Source: Rhodobiaceae bacterium (lineage in GTDB: Bacteria; Pseudomonadota; Alphaproteobacteria; RS24). From it: 64,000 nt of DNA. The position numbers and the translations under genes were made by a program. The notes under the pieces are model-generated. The model had not been told where the DNA came from and did not search any database. It worked only from the letters and a program-made list of their open reading frames with translations. The stretch is from the NCBI GenBank assembly GCA_018660505.1, contig JABJKE010000028.1:1-64000 (forward strand), written 5' to 3'. This document shows, piece by piece, positions 54,992-63,524 of this stretch; the first letter of the stretch is position 1; the number at the start of each line of letters is the position of its first letter.

Positions 54992-55963
54992 CTAGTCTTT
55001 TTGCGGAAAGGCCGCCGCATATTCGGCCATGGCGGTAAACAGCTCGGTAATCTCGGGTTTTCCTTGCGCGCCAAATTCATGGAACATGGTGGCGCAATTA
55101 ATGACAATGCGTTCTCTGTCGCCCCAATCATCGAACACGCCGAGCGCGATATCAAAAGCGGCTTCTTTATAATTCATGCCCGCTTCATAGCGCGCGCGCG
55201 CCTCATTGCGCATGGTCACCATATAGTGGCGCACTTCTTCCACGCCCGCTTTGGTGGTAATCGGGCCATGGCCAGGCACAATGGTTTCGACATCCATATC
55301 GATAATCCGGTCGCAGGCGTTGATCCAATTTTGCACCGGCCCTTCCCAAATAATCGGATGGCCGCCAATGAACAAAATATCGCCTGTATAGACAGTGCGG
55401 TCGGCGGGCACATAGGCCAGCGTATCGCCCGGCGTATGCGCGGGGCCGACGGGGATGAGATGAACGTCCTTGTCGCCCACTTTAATGGTGGTCTCGTCGT
55501 CGATGAGCGTGTCGGGCAGTTTTTGCGTTACCGATTTGAAATCAAACGGGCCGAAGCAGCTGGTGAAATATTTGCCCATTTCGCCCAACTCGGGGGCGGC
55601 ATCTAAAAAGCTTTGCATCATTTCGGGGGGTTCGGCTTGCATATGTTCGGCCGTTGCGCGATGGGCGATGATTTGCGCATCTGGGCAGCAGCAATTGCCG
55701 TTACAATGGTCGCCATTATGATGCGTGTTGACGACGGTATTTATGCTTTGGGCGGCGCTTTCGGCGTCTTGATAAGCGGCCAACATATCCAGGGTGAGCG
55801 GCACATCGAACAAAGTGTCGACCAGCAGCGATTGATCGCCATCGACGACCAGCCCGGCGTTTGACCAGCCCCAACCGCCATCGGGTTGCAGCCACGCATA
55901 GGCACCATTGCCGATTTGGTGCAGGCCTTTTTCATAAGCAAATTTTGGATGCCCCAGTTGCAT
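54992..55963 (-). CDS. MBL-fold metallohydrolase
   Basis: A 323-residue metallo-beta-lactamase-fold protein. The metal motif is NTHHNGDHCNGN (HxxxDH form), with GPAHTPGDTLAYVPADRTVYTGDILF and VPGHGPITTK as further ligands. A CCC cluster follows the first motif. The substrate is unknown; the adjacent TusA gene suggests sulfur or thioester chemistry. It is divergent from the acyl-CoA ligase gene with 108 bases between. Confidence 0.82.
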   Translation of the reverse strand: MQLGHPKFAYEKGLHQIGNGAYAWLQPDGGWGWSNAGLVVDGDQSLLVDTLFDVPLTLDMLAAYQDAESAAQSINTVVNTHHNGDHCNGNCCCPDAQIIAHRATAEHMQAEPPEMMQSFLDAAPELGEMGKYFTSCFGPFDFKSVTQKLPDTLIDDETTIKVGDKDVHLIPVGPAHTPGDTLAYVPADRTVYTGDILFIGGHPIIWEGPVQNWINACDRIIDMDVETIVPGHGPITTKAGVEEVRHYMVTMRNEARARYEAGMNYKEAAFDIALGVFDDWGDRERIVINCATMFHEFGAQGKPEITELFTAMAEYAAAFPQKD

Positions 55964-56071
55964 ATCGATTCTCCCCCGCTAAACTTCCTAGAGAAAAGGG
56001 TAACGCAAAATAGAGCTCTTTACATCGTCTTTTTGCGGCGTAATCTAGGAACAAACCAAAGGAGAAAAACC

Positions 56072-57622
56072 ATGGATGAGTTTATCTTTATCGACGCTTT
56101 CGAAGCGCAAGCCGCCAAACAAGGCGATGCCACGGCGCTGGTCTGTGCGGGCCGCGAAACCAGTTATCGCGAGCTCAGCGATTTGAGCCACCAAGTGGGC
56201 CAAAAGCTGGTTGCGGAGGGTATTTCCCCGCAGGCGCGTGTCGGCTATTTGGGCGGCAATTCAGACCTTTATTTCCAAATGCTCTTGGGCGCGCAAAAAG
56301 CCCGGGCGGTGGTGGTTGGGGTGAACTCGCGCCTCGCCCCGCCCGAAGTCGCTTATGTGCTCAATGATGCGAAGGCGGAAATCATTTTTGTTTCCAAAGC
56401 CTTTGTGCCGCTGATTGAAGGCATTTTGCCAGATTGTCCGGAGGTTCAAAAAGTCATCGCCATGGATGGCGGTCATAGTGAATGGGAGGCTTTCTCGGAC
56501 TGGCGCGATGGGGCCAAGGCCGAGCCTTTGGGTTTGGCTTATAAAACCGATGATGACTTCATTCAGCTTTACACATCCGGCACCACGGGCCATCCCAAAG
56601 GCGTGCAATTGACCAATGAAAACATGGGCAGCGCGCTAGAGCAGGCGGGCTATTGGGCCAATTGGGAGCCCCAAGACCATGTTCTATTATGCATGCCTTT
56701 GTTCCATATCGCGGGGGTTAATGTTGGGCTCATCGGCTTGTTCGAGGGCACTAAAGTCACCGTGCTGGAAGAGGTAGACCCAGTGGAGATTTTGCGCCTT
56801 ATAGAGGAAGAGCAAGTCTCTATTTTATTTATGGTGCCAGCGGTGATTTTATTCTTGATGCAATTGCCGCGCATTCGCGAGGCCGATGTATCGAGCGTGC
56901 GGCAAGTGATTTATGGCGCCTCGCCGATTGCCGAAGAATTATTGCTGCAAGCCAGCCAAGTGTTTACTGGTGATTTTGTGCAAGTCTATGGGCTTACCGA
57001 AACGACCGGTTGTGGCACTAGTTTAATGCCCGAAGACCATGACCCCGCGCGCAATAAATTGCGCAGCTGCGGCAAGCCAAATGTCGGGGTCGAAATTCGC
57101 ATCGTCGATGAAAACGGCAAATCTGTGCCGCAAGGCGAAGTGGGCGAAATTACCATGCGCGCGAAATCCAACATGAAGGGCTATTGGGCCAAGCCTGACG
57201 CCACGAAAGATGCCGTGCGCGATGGCTGGTTCTACACAGGTGATGCTGGCTTTTTCGACGACGAAGGCTATGTGTTCATCCACGATCGGGTGAAAGACAT
57301 GATTGTGTCCGGCGGTGAGAACGTCTATCCGGCGGAAGTGGAAAACGCGCTTTTTGCCCATCCAGACATTGCCGATGTGGCGGTGATTGGCGTGCCCGAT
57401 GAAAAATGGGGCGAGGCGGTGAAAGCGTGCGTGGTTTTAAACAGCGGCGCCAGCTTGAGCGAAGAAGAGATTATCGCTTTCGCACGCGAGCGCATTGCGG
57501 GCTATAAATTGCCCAAATCGGTCGATTATGTTGAGGCTTTGCCCCGCAATCCTTCGGGCAAAATATTGCGTCGCGAATTGCGCGACCCGTATTGGGAAGG
57601 CCATGATCGCCGCGTTGGCTAA
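56072..57622 (+). CDS. Acyl-CoA synthetase (AMP-forming)
   Basis: A 516-residue adenylate-forming ligase. The core motifs are YTSGTTGHPKGV, QVYGLTETTG, FYTGDAG and the C-terminal PSGKILRREL catalytic lysine. It activates a fatty or other carboxylic acid to its CoA thioester; chain length cannot be told. AAGGAG precedes ATG 56072 at good spacing; the longer open frame upstream overlaps the divergent MBL gene. It converges on glpD. Confidence 0.92.
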   Translation: MDEFIFIDAFEAQAAKQGDATALVCAGRETSYRELSDLSHQVGQKLVAEGISPQARVGYLGGNSDLYFQMLLGAQKARAVVVGVNSRLAPPEVAYVLNDAKAEIIFVSKAFVPLIEGILPDCPEVQKVIAMDGGHSEWEAFSDWRDGAKAEPLGLAYKTDDDFIQLYTSGTTGHPKGVQLTNENMGSALEQAGYWANWEPQDHVLLCMPLFHIAGVNVGLIGLFEGTKVTVLEEVDPVEILRLIEEEQVSILFMVPAVILFLMQLPRIREADVSSVRQVIYGASPIAEELLLQASQVFTGDFVQVYGLTETTGCGTSLMPEDHDPARNKLRSCGKPNVGVEIRIVDENGKSVPQGEVGEITMRAKSNMKGYWAKPDATKDAVRDGWFYTGDAGFFDDEGYVFIHDRVKDMIVSGGENVYPAEVENALFAHPDIADVAVIGVPDEKWGEAVKACVVLNSGASLSEEEIIAFARERIAGYKLPKSVDYVEALPRNPSGKILRRELRDPYWEGHDRRVG

Positions 57623-57629
57623 GGCCAAA

Positions 57630-59324
57630 TTAGGCGGATTTCGTTCTCGGCTTTTTGGCCGCAGGTTTTTTCTTGCGGGCGGGCTTCGGCTTGGGCAGTC
57701 CGGTGAGCTTGGCCAAATCAGCTTTTTGTTTTTTCAGCTCGGCCTCTGACCAAGCGTATTTTTTGGCCATAAAGGCAGCGATGACATTTATTTGGGCGCT
57801 CGACAGGGCGCCTGTCTGGCCTTCGATGAGGCGGCGCATCACCACGTCGCTCAGCTGCATGGCCATTTCTTGATGCACGGCGAAACTGACGCGCGCGGCC
57901 AAAATGGGGTCTTTGAGTTTTGCCAGCCCTTGGGTGTTGCTGTCTAGCATTTGCGGCAGCAAGGCGCCGTAAAGGCGCGATAATAAATCGATTTGGGCGG
58001 TTTCTATTTTGGGATATTGCGTCCGCATGGCATCCATAAAATCGCCCAAGTCGTCGCGTGGCGCACAAGCCAATATCGTATTGGCACTGCGCTGGCGTTT
58101 GGCGGGTTGGCCCAATTTGGCAAAGGCCGTATCGACTATTTTTTCGCCAAGCCGTCGCGAGGTCGTCCATTTGCCGCCCAAAGCGGACAGCAGACCCTCT
58201 GGGCCCCCATGTTCGCTATGGTCATAAATTTCACTGCCGCGCGACAAGCCATAGGTGGTCTCGGCACGGTCGTCTATGTCGGCCACCAAGGGCCGCAAGC
58301 CCACATAGGCATGCACCACATCGTCTCGGGTGAGCTGCGCCTCGGGCAAAACCGCATTGGTTTTATTCAGCAGCAAATGGATATCCGCCTCGGTCACACA
58401 AGCGGCATCCGGGTCTTCGTCGAATTTCGTGTCGGTGGTGGCCAGCAAGCTCATGCCCATCCAGGGCAGTATAAACACATGTTCGTCCGCCACCGGAACC
58501 GTCAGGGCAATGCCGCGGGTCAGCGAGCGGGTTACCAGATGAATGCCTTTGGAGCGGATGAGTTTTTTGGTTTGTTTTTGATTACCCGCCAGTTTCATTA
58601 CGTCGTCGGCCCAAGGCCCCGCCGCATTGACCACCAATTTGGCCGATAGCGCGGCCCGCGCTTGAGACAGATTATCTTTGATGTTTACGCCGCTAATGCG
58701 CTTGCCGGATTTTATCAAATCCGTGGCTTCGCAATGATTCACCACCACGGCACCCGCTTGCACGGCGGTGCGTAATATAGCCAGCACCAAGCGTTCGGGC
58801 GAGAGCATTTGTCCATCTTGATACATCAGCCCGCCCGTCAGCGTGCCTTGCGGCCCAACGTGGGGCGTGTCGGGGCTTAAGCCCAAAACTTGCGCCGCCG
58901 TGACCGAGCGATGACCGGCGATTTTTTGCATCGGGTCAACCGATCGATTGCGGTCGAAAGCCAGAAGGTCATAAAGGTAAAGGCCGATTTTTAACAGGCT
59001 GCGTCTGGGCTTGCTGTCTTCATAGGTCGGAATGATAAAGCCCAGCGGATGCACTAAATGTTTGGCGATACGGCTCCAATGACGGCGCTCGCGCAGGCCT
59101 TCGCGCACTTGGCGAATATCGCCATTGGCCAAATATCGCAATCCCCCGTGCATGAGTTTAGAAGAGCCAGCCGAGGTGGCGGCCGCAAAATCGCCCTTAT
59201 CGATAAGCGCCACGCGCAAGCCCCTTAGGCTGGCATCGAGCGCAATGGCCGCGCCAGTTGCGCCGCCGCCAATGATGGCGAGGTCAAACGGGGATTTCGA
59301 TAAGGCTGAAAAATCTCTTTGCAT
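57630..59324 (-). CDS. glpD: Aerobic glycerol-3-phosphate dehydrogenase
   Basis: A 564-residue FAD enzyme oxidising glycerol-3-phosphate to dihydroxyacetone phosphate and reducing quinone. The FAD motif is IIGGGATGAAIALD near residue 17; KLMHGGLRYLANGD and ALGGKWTTSRRLGE are family landmarks. The last about 20 residues are a Lys/Ala/Pro-rich tail (PARKKKPAAKKPRTKSA), unusual for GlpD. I start at MQRDFS (59324), behind GGAAG; a long N-terminal extension of the open frame is spurious. Divergent from the next hydrolase gene. Confidence 0.93.
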   Translation of the reverse strand: MQRDFSALSKSPFDLAIIGGGATGAAIALDASLRGLRVALIDKGDFAAATSAGSSKLMHGGLRYLANGDIRQVREGLRERRHWSRIAKHLVHPLGFIIPTYEDSKPRRSLLKIGLYLYDLLAFDRNRSVDPMQKIAGHRSVTAAQVLGLSPDTPHVGPQGTLTGGLMYQDGQMLSPERLVLAILRTAVQAGAVVVNHCEATDLIKSGKRISGVNIKDNLSQARAALSAKLVVNAAGPWADDVMKLAGNQKQTKKLIRSKGIHLVTRSLTRGIALTVPVADEHVFILPWMGMSLLATTDTKFDEDPDAACVTEADIHLLLNKTNAVLPEAQLTRDDVVHAYVGLRPLVADIDDRAETTYGLSRGSEIYDHSEHGGPEGLLSALGGKWTTSRRLGEKIVDTAFAKLGQPAKRQRSANTILACAPRDDLGDFMDAMRTQYPKIETAQIDLLSRLYGALLPQMLDSNTQGLAKLKDPILAARVSFAVHQEMAMQLSDVVMRRLIEGQTGALSSAQINVIAAFMAKKYAWSEAELKKQKADLAKLTGLPKPKPARKKKPAAKKPRTKSA

Positions 59325-59393
59325 GAAAGCTTCCATTTGCTTGGCAGGTGGCGGCGAGTATAGACTAAAAACGGATGAAACGGGAGATGCATC

Positions 59394-60308
59394 ATGGCGA
59401 CAAATAACCCCTCTATCGTGCAAGCCAATGGGCTTAGCCTGTGTATGCAGCGGTTTACGCCCGAGACCAAAACCCACGCCGTGCCGCTTATTCTCATTCG
59501 CGGCTTGGGCACGCAAATGATTCAATGGCCAGCAGCCTTTATCGATTATTTTACGCAAGCGGGCCTTGAGGTGATTATCTTCGACAATCGGGATGTCGGC
59601 GAAAGCCAAAAGCTCGATGCCGCGGGCATTCCCGATATTATGGGCCTGTTGGAAGACCAGAAATCGGGCGCCACCTTTCCCGTGCCCTATGGCATTGGCG
59701 ATATGGCCGAGGATGTGATTGGTTTGATGGACGCTTTGGCAATAGACAAAGCGCATGTTTTTGGCATGTCTTTGGGCGGCATGGTGGCGCAACATTTGGC
59801 TTTTGCCCATGGCGAGCGGATGGAAAAAGTCATCTGTGTGATGTCCACCTCGGGCGACCCAGATTTGCCAATGCCCGCGGTCTCTGACTTGGCCCCACCA
59901 GATGACGTTGAGGATGAAGCGGCCTTGGTGGATTATTTGACCCAAAGCCTGGCCGAGCATGCGAGCCCAGATTTTCCAACCCCAGAACCCGAACGCCGCG
60001 CTTTGGCGGAGAAGATTATTGCGCGCTGTTATCATCCCGCAGGCGTGGTTCGTCAAATGGCGGCGGCCATTATCGATGGCAGTCGGGTGGCGCGGTTGAA
60101 AACCATAGAGAGGCCGTTTCTGGTTATTCATGGGCTGGCCGATACGCTGATTGACCCGATATGTGGCGAGAGCATCGCGGCCCATGTGCCGGGTGCCATA
60201 TGGCGTCCGGTGGCGGGCATGGGGCACGATATTGGGCCGCAGCTAGAGCAGGAAATTGGCCCCGATATTTTGGCCTTTCTGGGCGTTGAGCCAAGGCGCA
60301 ATGCTTGA
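59394..60308 (+). CDS. Alpha/beta hydrolase
   Basis: A 304-residue alpha/beta hydrolase. The nucleophile elbow is GMSLGGM, the acid region HGLADTLID and the histidine GMGHDIGP. The early LILIRGLGTQMIQWP replaces the usual HG oxyanion hole with RG. Its likely role is ester or thioester hydrolysis; the substrate is unknown. It precedes the thiolase gene by 53 bases, so it may act on CoA esters or polyhydroxyalkanoate-type oligomers. Confidence 0.82.
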   Translation: MATNNPSIVQANGLSLCMQRFTPETKTHAVPLILIRGLGTQMIQWPAAFIDYFTQAGLEVIIFDNRDVGESQKLDAAGIPDIMGLLEDQKSGATFPVPYGIGDMAEDVIGLMDALAIDKAHVFGMSLGGMVAQHLAFAHGERMEKVICVMSTSGDPDLPMPAVSDLAPPDDVEDEAALVDYLTQSLAEHASPDFPTPEPERRALAEKIIARCYHPAGVVRQMAAAIIDGSRVARLKTIERPFLVIHGLADTLIDPICGESIAAHVPGAIWRPVAGMGHDIGPQLEQEIGPDILAFLGVEPRRNA

Positions 60309-60361
60309 CAAATGGGCCATGTATCGGCCAATTTGCAACAACTTAATTTGAGGAGAAACAC

Positions 60362-61528
60362 ATGTCTGTATGCATCGTCGGCTGGGGCCACACGAAATTC
60401 GGAAAATTAGAAGACCAAGGTTTGGAAGACTTACTCGTCGCGGCCGCCAATGAGGCCATGGCGGATGCGGGCGTGGGGGCCGAAGATATTGATGCGATTT
60501 ATGTCGCCACGTTTAACGCGGGCATGTCGGAGCAAGATTTTATTTCTTCGCTGGCTTTGCAAGTTTCAGATGCGTTTCGTTTCACCCCTTCCACGCGGGT
60601 AGAAAATGCCTGTGGCTCGGGTTCGGCGGCTGTGTTTCAGGCAGCCAATGCCATTGAAGCGGGGCGCGCGCGCCGCGTGCTGGCCATCGGGGTGGAGAAA
60701 ATGACCCATCTATCGAGCGGCGACGTGGGGCGTTGCCTATCGCGGGCCAGCTATATGCCAGAAGAGGGCGACCAAGGGCTCACTTTCCCGGGTATTTTTG
60801 GCGTCGTGGCAGGAAAATATTTCCAAAAATATGGCGACCAAAGCGATGCTTTGGCGCAAATCGCGGCCAAAAACCATAAAAATGGTTCGGTAAATCCGTT
60901 GGCGCATATGCAAAAAGATTTCGGTTTCGATTTCTGCCGCGCGGAGAGCGAGAAAAACCCAATCGTGGCCGGCCCTTTAAAGCGCACCGATTGCTCGATG
61001 ATTTCTGACGGCGCGGCGGCCATTATTTTGACCGATGAAGACACCGCCCAAAGCCATGACAAAGCCATCGCCTTTCGCGCCCGCACGCAAGCCAATGATT
61101 TCTTGCCGATGAGCAAACGCGATGTCACCGCCTTTGACGGTCCCAAAACAGCTTGGGCCAAAGGGCTCGAAGAAGCGGGCGTGGCGTTGACCGATTTGTC
61201 TTTGGTGGAGACGCATGATTGCTTCACCATTGCCGAGCTCATTCAATATGAAGCCATGGGTCTGGCCGCGCCAGGCAAAGGGGCCGAGGTTCTGGCCGAT
61301 GGCACGGTTTATAAAGACGGCAAATTGCCGGTTAACCCATCGGGGGGACTGAAAGCCAAAGGCCATCCAGTGGGGGCCACGGGCGTCTCTATGCATGTGA
61401 TGGCGGCGCGTCAATTGATGAATGAGGCCGATGAAATGCAAGTCAAAGACGCCAAATTGGCGGGCATTTTTAATATGGGCGGTGCGGCCGTTGCCAATTA
61501 TCTGTCTATTCTTGAGCGGGTAAAATAA
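60362..61528 (+). CDS. Thiolase family (acetyl-CoA acetyltransferase/SCP2-type) protein
   Basis: A 388-residue thiolase-fold enzyme. The nucleophilic cysteine lies in ENACGSGSAAV near residue 85; the late catalytic residues lie in VETHDCFTIAE and NPSGGLKAKGHPVGATG. The pattern fits the SCP-x/SCP2-type thiolases rather than PhaA. It probably acts in acyl-CoA breakdown or synthesis. TTGAGGAGAAACAC precedes the ATG. A strong terminator follows. Confidence 0.9.
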   Translation: MSVCIVGWGHTKFGKLEDQGLEDLLVAAANEAMADAGVGAEDIDAIYVATFNAGMSEQDFISSLALQVSDAFRFTPSTRVENACGSGSAAVFQAANAIEAGRARRVLAIGVEKMTHLSSGDVGRCLSRASYMPEEGDQGLTFPGIFGVVAGKYFQKYGDQSDALAQIAAKNHKNGSVNPLAHMQKDFGFDFCRAESEKNPIVAGPLKRTDCSMISDGAAAIILTDEDTAQSHDKAIAFRARTQANDFLPMSKRDVTAFDGPKTAWAKGLEEAGVALTDLSLVETHDCFTIAELIQYEAMGLAAPGKGAEVLADGTVYKDGKLPVNPSGGLKAKGHPVGATGVSMHVMAARQLMNEADEMQVKDAKLAGIFNMGGAAVANYLSILERVK

Positions 61529-61567
61529 GCCGCGCGATATAGAGAAAATATAACGGGCAAAATAAAA

Positions 61568-61596
61568 GGGCCGCTTCGAAAGAAGCGGCCCTTATT
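61568..61596. terminator. Bidirectional terminator between thiolase and cytochrome c genes
   Basis: GGGCCGCTTC (61568-61577) pairs perfectly with GAAGCGGCCC (61582-61591) around GAAA. TTATT follows on the plus strand, and TTTTATTTTG follows on the minus strand, so it can end both converging transcripts. Confidence 0.92.
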
Positions 61597-61625
61597 CATT
61601 CCACATTTATCCCACAACGCGCGGG

Positions 61626-62003
61626 TTACTGGCTGGCTTGTTTTAAATAGGCGATGACATTATCGCGGTCGGTTTCTTTGCGTAGGCCGGCAAAAGACAT
61701 CCGTGTGCCTTTCACCACTTTGCGGGGCGCGGCGAGATAGGCGGCTAGGTTTTCTTCCGTCCAGACTTTCTGCTCGCCCGCATAGGCAATCATGCCTTTG
61801 GAATATTTATAGCCGTCGATAGAGGCAATCTCGCGCCCGATAATGGCGTTCAATTGGGGGCCAACGCGGTTTTTCGCTTTTGGGCCCACCATGTGGCAAG
61901 AGACACATTTTCGATAGGTTTTGGCGCCTTTTTCCGCATCGCCTGCTTGGGCCGCAGGGCTGAAAAAAATCACTGTCATAAGGGTTAGCAAGAGGGCACG
62001 CAT
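61626..62003 (-). CDS. Class I cytochrome c
   Basis: A 125-residue periplasmic cytochrome c with a signal peptide (about residues 1-20, ending AQAG). It has one haem site CVSCH and a distal methionine in the RMSF segment; VGPQLNAIIGR and YAGEQKVWTEENL resemble cytochrome c2/c550. It carries electrons between respiratory complexes. It lies 83 bases downstream of the flavin oxidase-like gene. Confidence 0.94.
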   Translation of the reverse strand: MRALLLTLMTVIFFSPAAQAGDAEKGAKTYRKCVSCHMVGPKAKNRVGPQLNAIIGREIASIDGYKYSKGMIAYAGEQKVWTEENLAAYLAAPRKVVKGTRMSFAGLRKETDRDNVIAYLKQASQ

Positions 62004-62086
62004 TTGATATCTCCTTTGAACGTTATGGCAAGGATATAGGGCGTTTAGGGGCGCGTGCCAAGCGCCATGCTGTCGCAAGCAAAACC

Positions 62087-62716
62087 TTATGGCACCAGCC
62101 AAGACTGCGTGTCTTGGGTGAAATCAAACAAAGCGCGGCGATGGCCACGCGCCGCTAAATATAGCCATTCCATGGTTTCGACATGGGCCCGAACTGGCAC
62201 GAAATGGGCTTCGCCGTCCTGCGTTGTGGCGGCGTCAAAACGGACCTCTTGCGGCGTATCAATGGGGCTGCCCGGCCCTTGGGTCACTTGATAGCACTCG
62301 CGGCTCATTGGCCGCGTGGCCTGCCAAGCGGCGTCATAGTCGGGGCCGCGAAGCATCTCGAAGCGCACGCCCAAGCGCAATTGAATTTTCGTGCCCGCGT
62401 CATAAAAATGTATGGCGCCTTTTGGGTTGGCTTGTAATTCGGCTATTTTTCCTGACCGCGTATCGGTGTGAAAGCGCAAATGGCGGGCTTTTGTATCGCA
62501 GCCGCGCAAGACCAGGGTGCGAATCGTGGGGCTGCCACTGGCGGTTATCGTCGCGACACTGGGGGTATGAAAAGCGGCTTTTCTATCTTTGACACCACGT
62601 TCCAACATCGACCAGCCATAGGCGCAAGAGGCCGCTAAATCGTCATAGCAAGACAAGATGGGCGGGCCGCCGCTTTTTGATTTTTGGGGCTTTTGGTCAA
62701 ATTCAATATCACTCAT
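62087..62716 (-). CDS. Pyridoxamine 5'-phosphate oxidase family protein
   Basis: A 209-residue FMN-binding split-barrel protein. Landmarks are PTIRTLVLRGCD, LRFHTDTRSGKIAELQANP and MEWLYLAARGHRRA at the C-terminus. It is related to PdxH but lacks a full PdxH signature, so it may be a flavin reductase or oxidase of unknown substrate. I start at MSDIEF (62716). It leads into the cytochrome c gene. Confidence 0.83.
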   Translation of the reverse strand: MSDIEFDQKPQKSKSGGPPILSCYDDLAASCAYGWSMLERGVKDRKAAFHTPSVATITASGSPTIRTLVLRGCDTKARHLRFHTDTRSGKIAELQANPKGAIHFYDAGTKIQLRLGVRFEMLRGPDYDAAWQATRPMSRECYQVTQGPGSPIDTPQEVRFDAATTQDGEAHFVPVRAHVETMEWLYLAARGHRRALFDFTQDTQSWLVP

Positions 62717-62777
62717 GGAGCCCAATATAGAGCAGTCTTTGCTGGTGTCCAATGGCAATGAAACGGGCGGGCAGGGT

Positions 62778-62805
62778 TTGAAATTGTCATAAATTCGCGA
62801 TAAAT
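62778..62805 (+). promoter_or_regulatory. Candidate promoter of the outer-membrane barrel gene
   Basis: TTGAAA (62778-62783) and ATAAAT (62800-62805) are 16 bases apart. The predicted transcript has a leader of about 60 bases before ATG 62875, which has TTGAGGAGAGTC in front. Confidence 0.3.
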
Positions 62806-62874
62806 TGATGGTGGCTTTTTCACCCGCATCAGCGCACCATGCGGAAATAAATCAAATAAGTTGAGGAGAGTCTA

Positions 62875-63378
62875 ATGAACAAGCTTTTGGTGGCCACCGC
62901 ATTTGTTGCCTTTGTCGCATTTTCGAGCGCGCCCGCCTTGGCGCAAAACTATGTCGGCGTGAGCACAGGGTTCACGTCTTACGAAGACACAGGCGCCGAT
63001 ATCGATAGCCAAGGCTTATCGTTTTTTGCGGGCGGCCAATTTGACCCTCTGGTGGCAGTTGAATTTAGCTACACGTCGCTTGCCGACGTCGATACCAATG
63101 GACGCAAAACGCAAGCCTCTGTCTTGGCGCTTTCGGGCGTTTTACGCTCTCCGGGCGAGGGCTTCGAGCCGTTTTTACGCCTCGGTGTAGCCCGCGCAGA
63201 TGGCAAAGTAACCGGTGATAATGATGCTTATGACGAAGAAAAAAGTGGCGTCATTTTTGGTTTTGGTGCGGATTTTACGCTGAATTATAATTCATCCTTG
63301 CGCTTTGAATATGTCGAGACCGATCTCGACGGCGCGAAAACCGACCAATTGAGCTTTGGCACGATTTACCGCTTTTAG
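62875..63378 (+). CDS. Outer-membrane beta-barrel (porin-like) protein
   Basis: A 167-residue protein with a signal peptide (about residues 1-23, ending ALAQ) and alternating beta strands, closing with the aromatic FGTIYRF typical of BAM substrates. The size suggests an eight-stranded OmpA/OmpW-type barrel without a peptidoglycan domain. Function is unknown. GGAGAG lies before the ATG. A tRNA-Arg gene follows on the other strand. Confidence 0.86.
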   Translation: MNKLLVATAFVAFVAFSSAPALAQNYVGVSTGFTSYEDTGADIDSQGLSFFAGGQFDPLVAVEFSYTSLADVDTNGRKTQASVLALSGVLRSPGEGFEPFLRLGVARADGKVTGDNDAYDEEKSGVIFGFGADFTLNYNSSLRFEYVETDLDGAKTDQLSFGTIYRF

Positions 63379-63392
63379 GCCAGCGGCTTGGG

Positions 63393-63469
63393 TGGTGATC
63401 CCGGGTAGATTCGAACTACCGGCCCCCAGATTAGGAATCTGGTGCTCTATCCGACTGAGCTACGGGACC
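63393..63469 (-). tRNA. tRNA-Arg (anticodon CCT)
   Basis: The reverse strand starts GGTCCCGTAGCTCAG and ends CGGGATCACCA, with CCA encoded. The anticodon stem CCAGA/TCTGG encloses TTCCTAA, giving CCT, which reads AGG. The D- and T-arms are canonical. Confidence 0.96.
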
Positions 63470-63524
63470 ACTTTTTCAAAATAGCCCCGCCAGCGCGCTT
63501 CCACAAGCCTTGCGATGGTTTGCC

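Noticed and set aside
55675..55700. CCC cysteine cluster in the MBL protein as a metal cluster site
   Set aside because: A run of three cysteines next to the HxxxDH motif is notable, but without a spaced partner set I cannot support an iron-sulfur site.
59325..60227. Long N-terminal extension of GlpD
   Set aside because: The open frame overlaps the divergent hydrolase gene in full and has no family similarity; the FAD motif sits right after MQRDFS.
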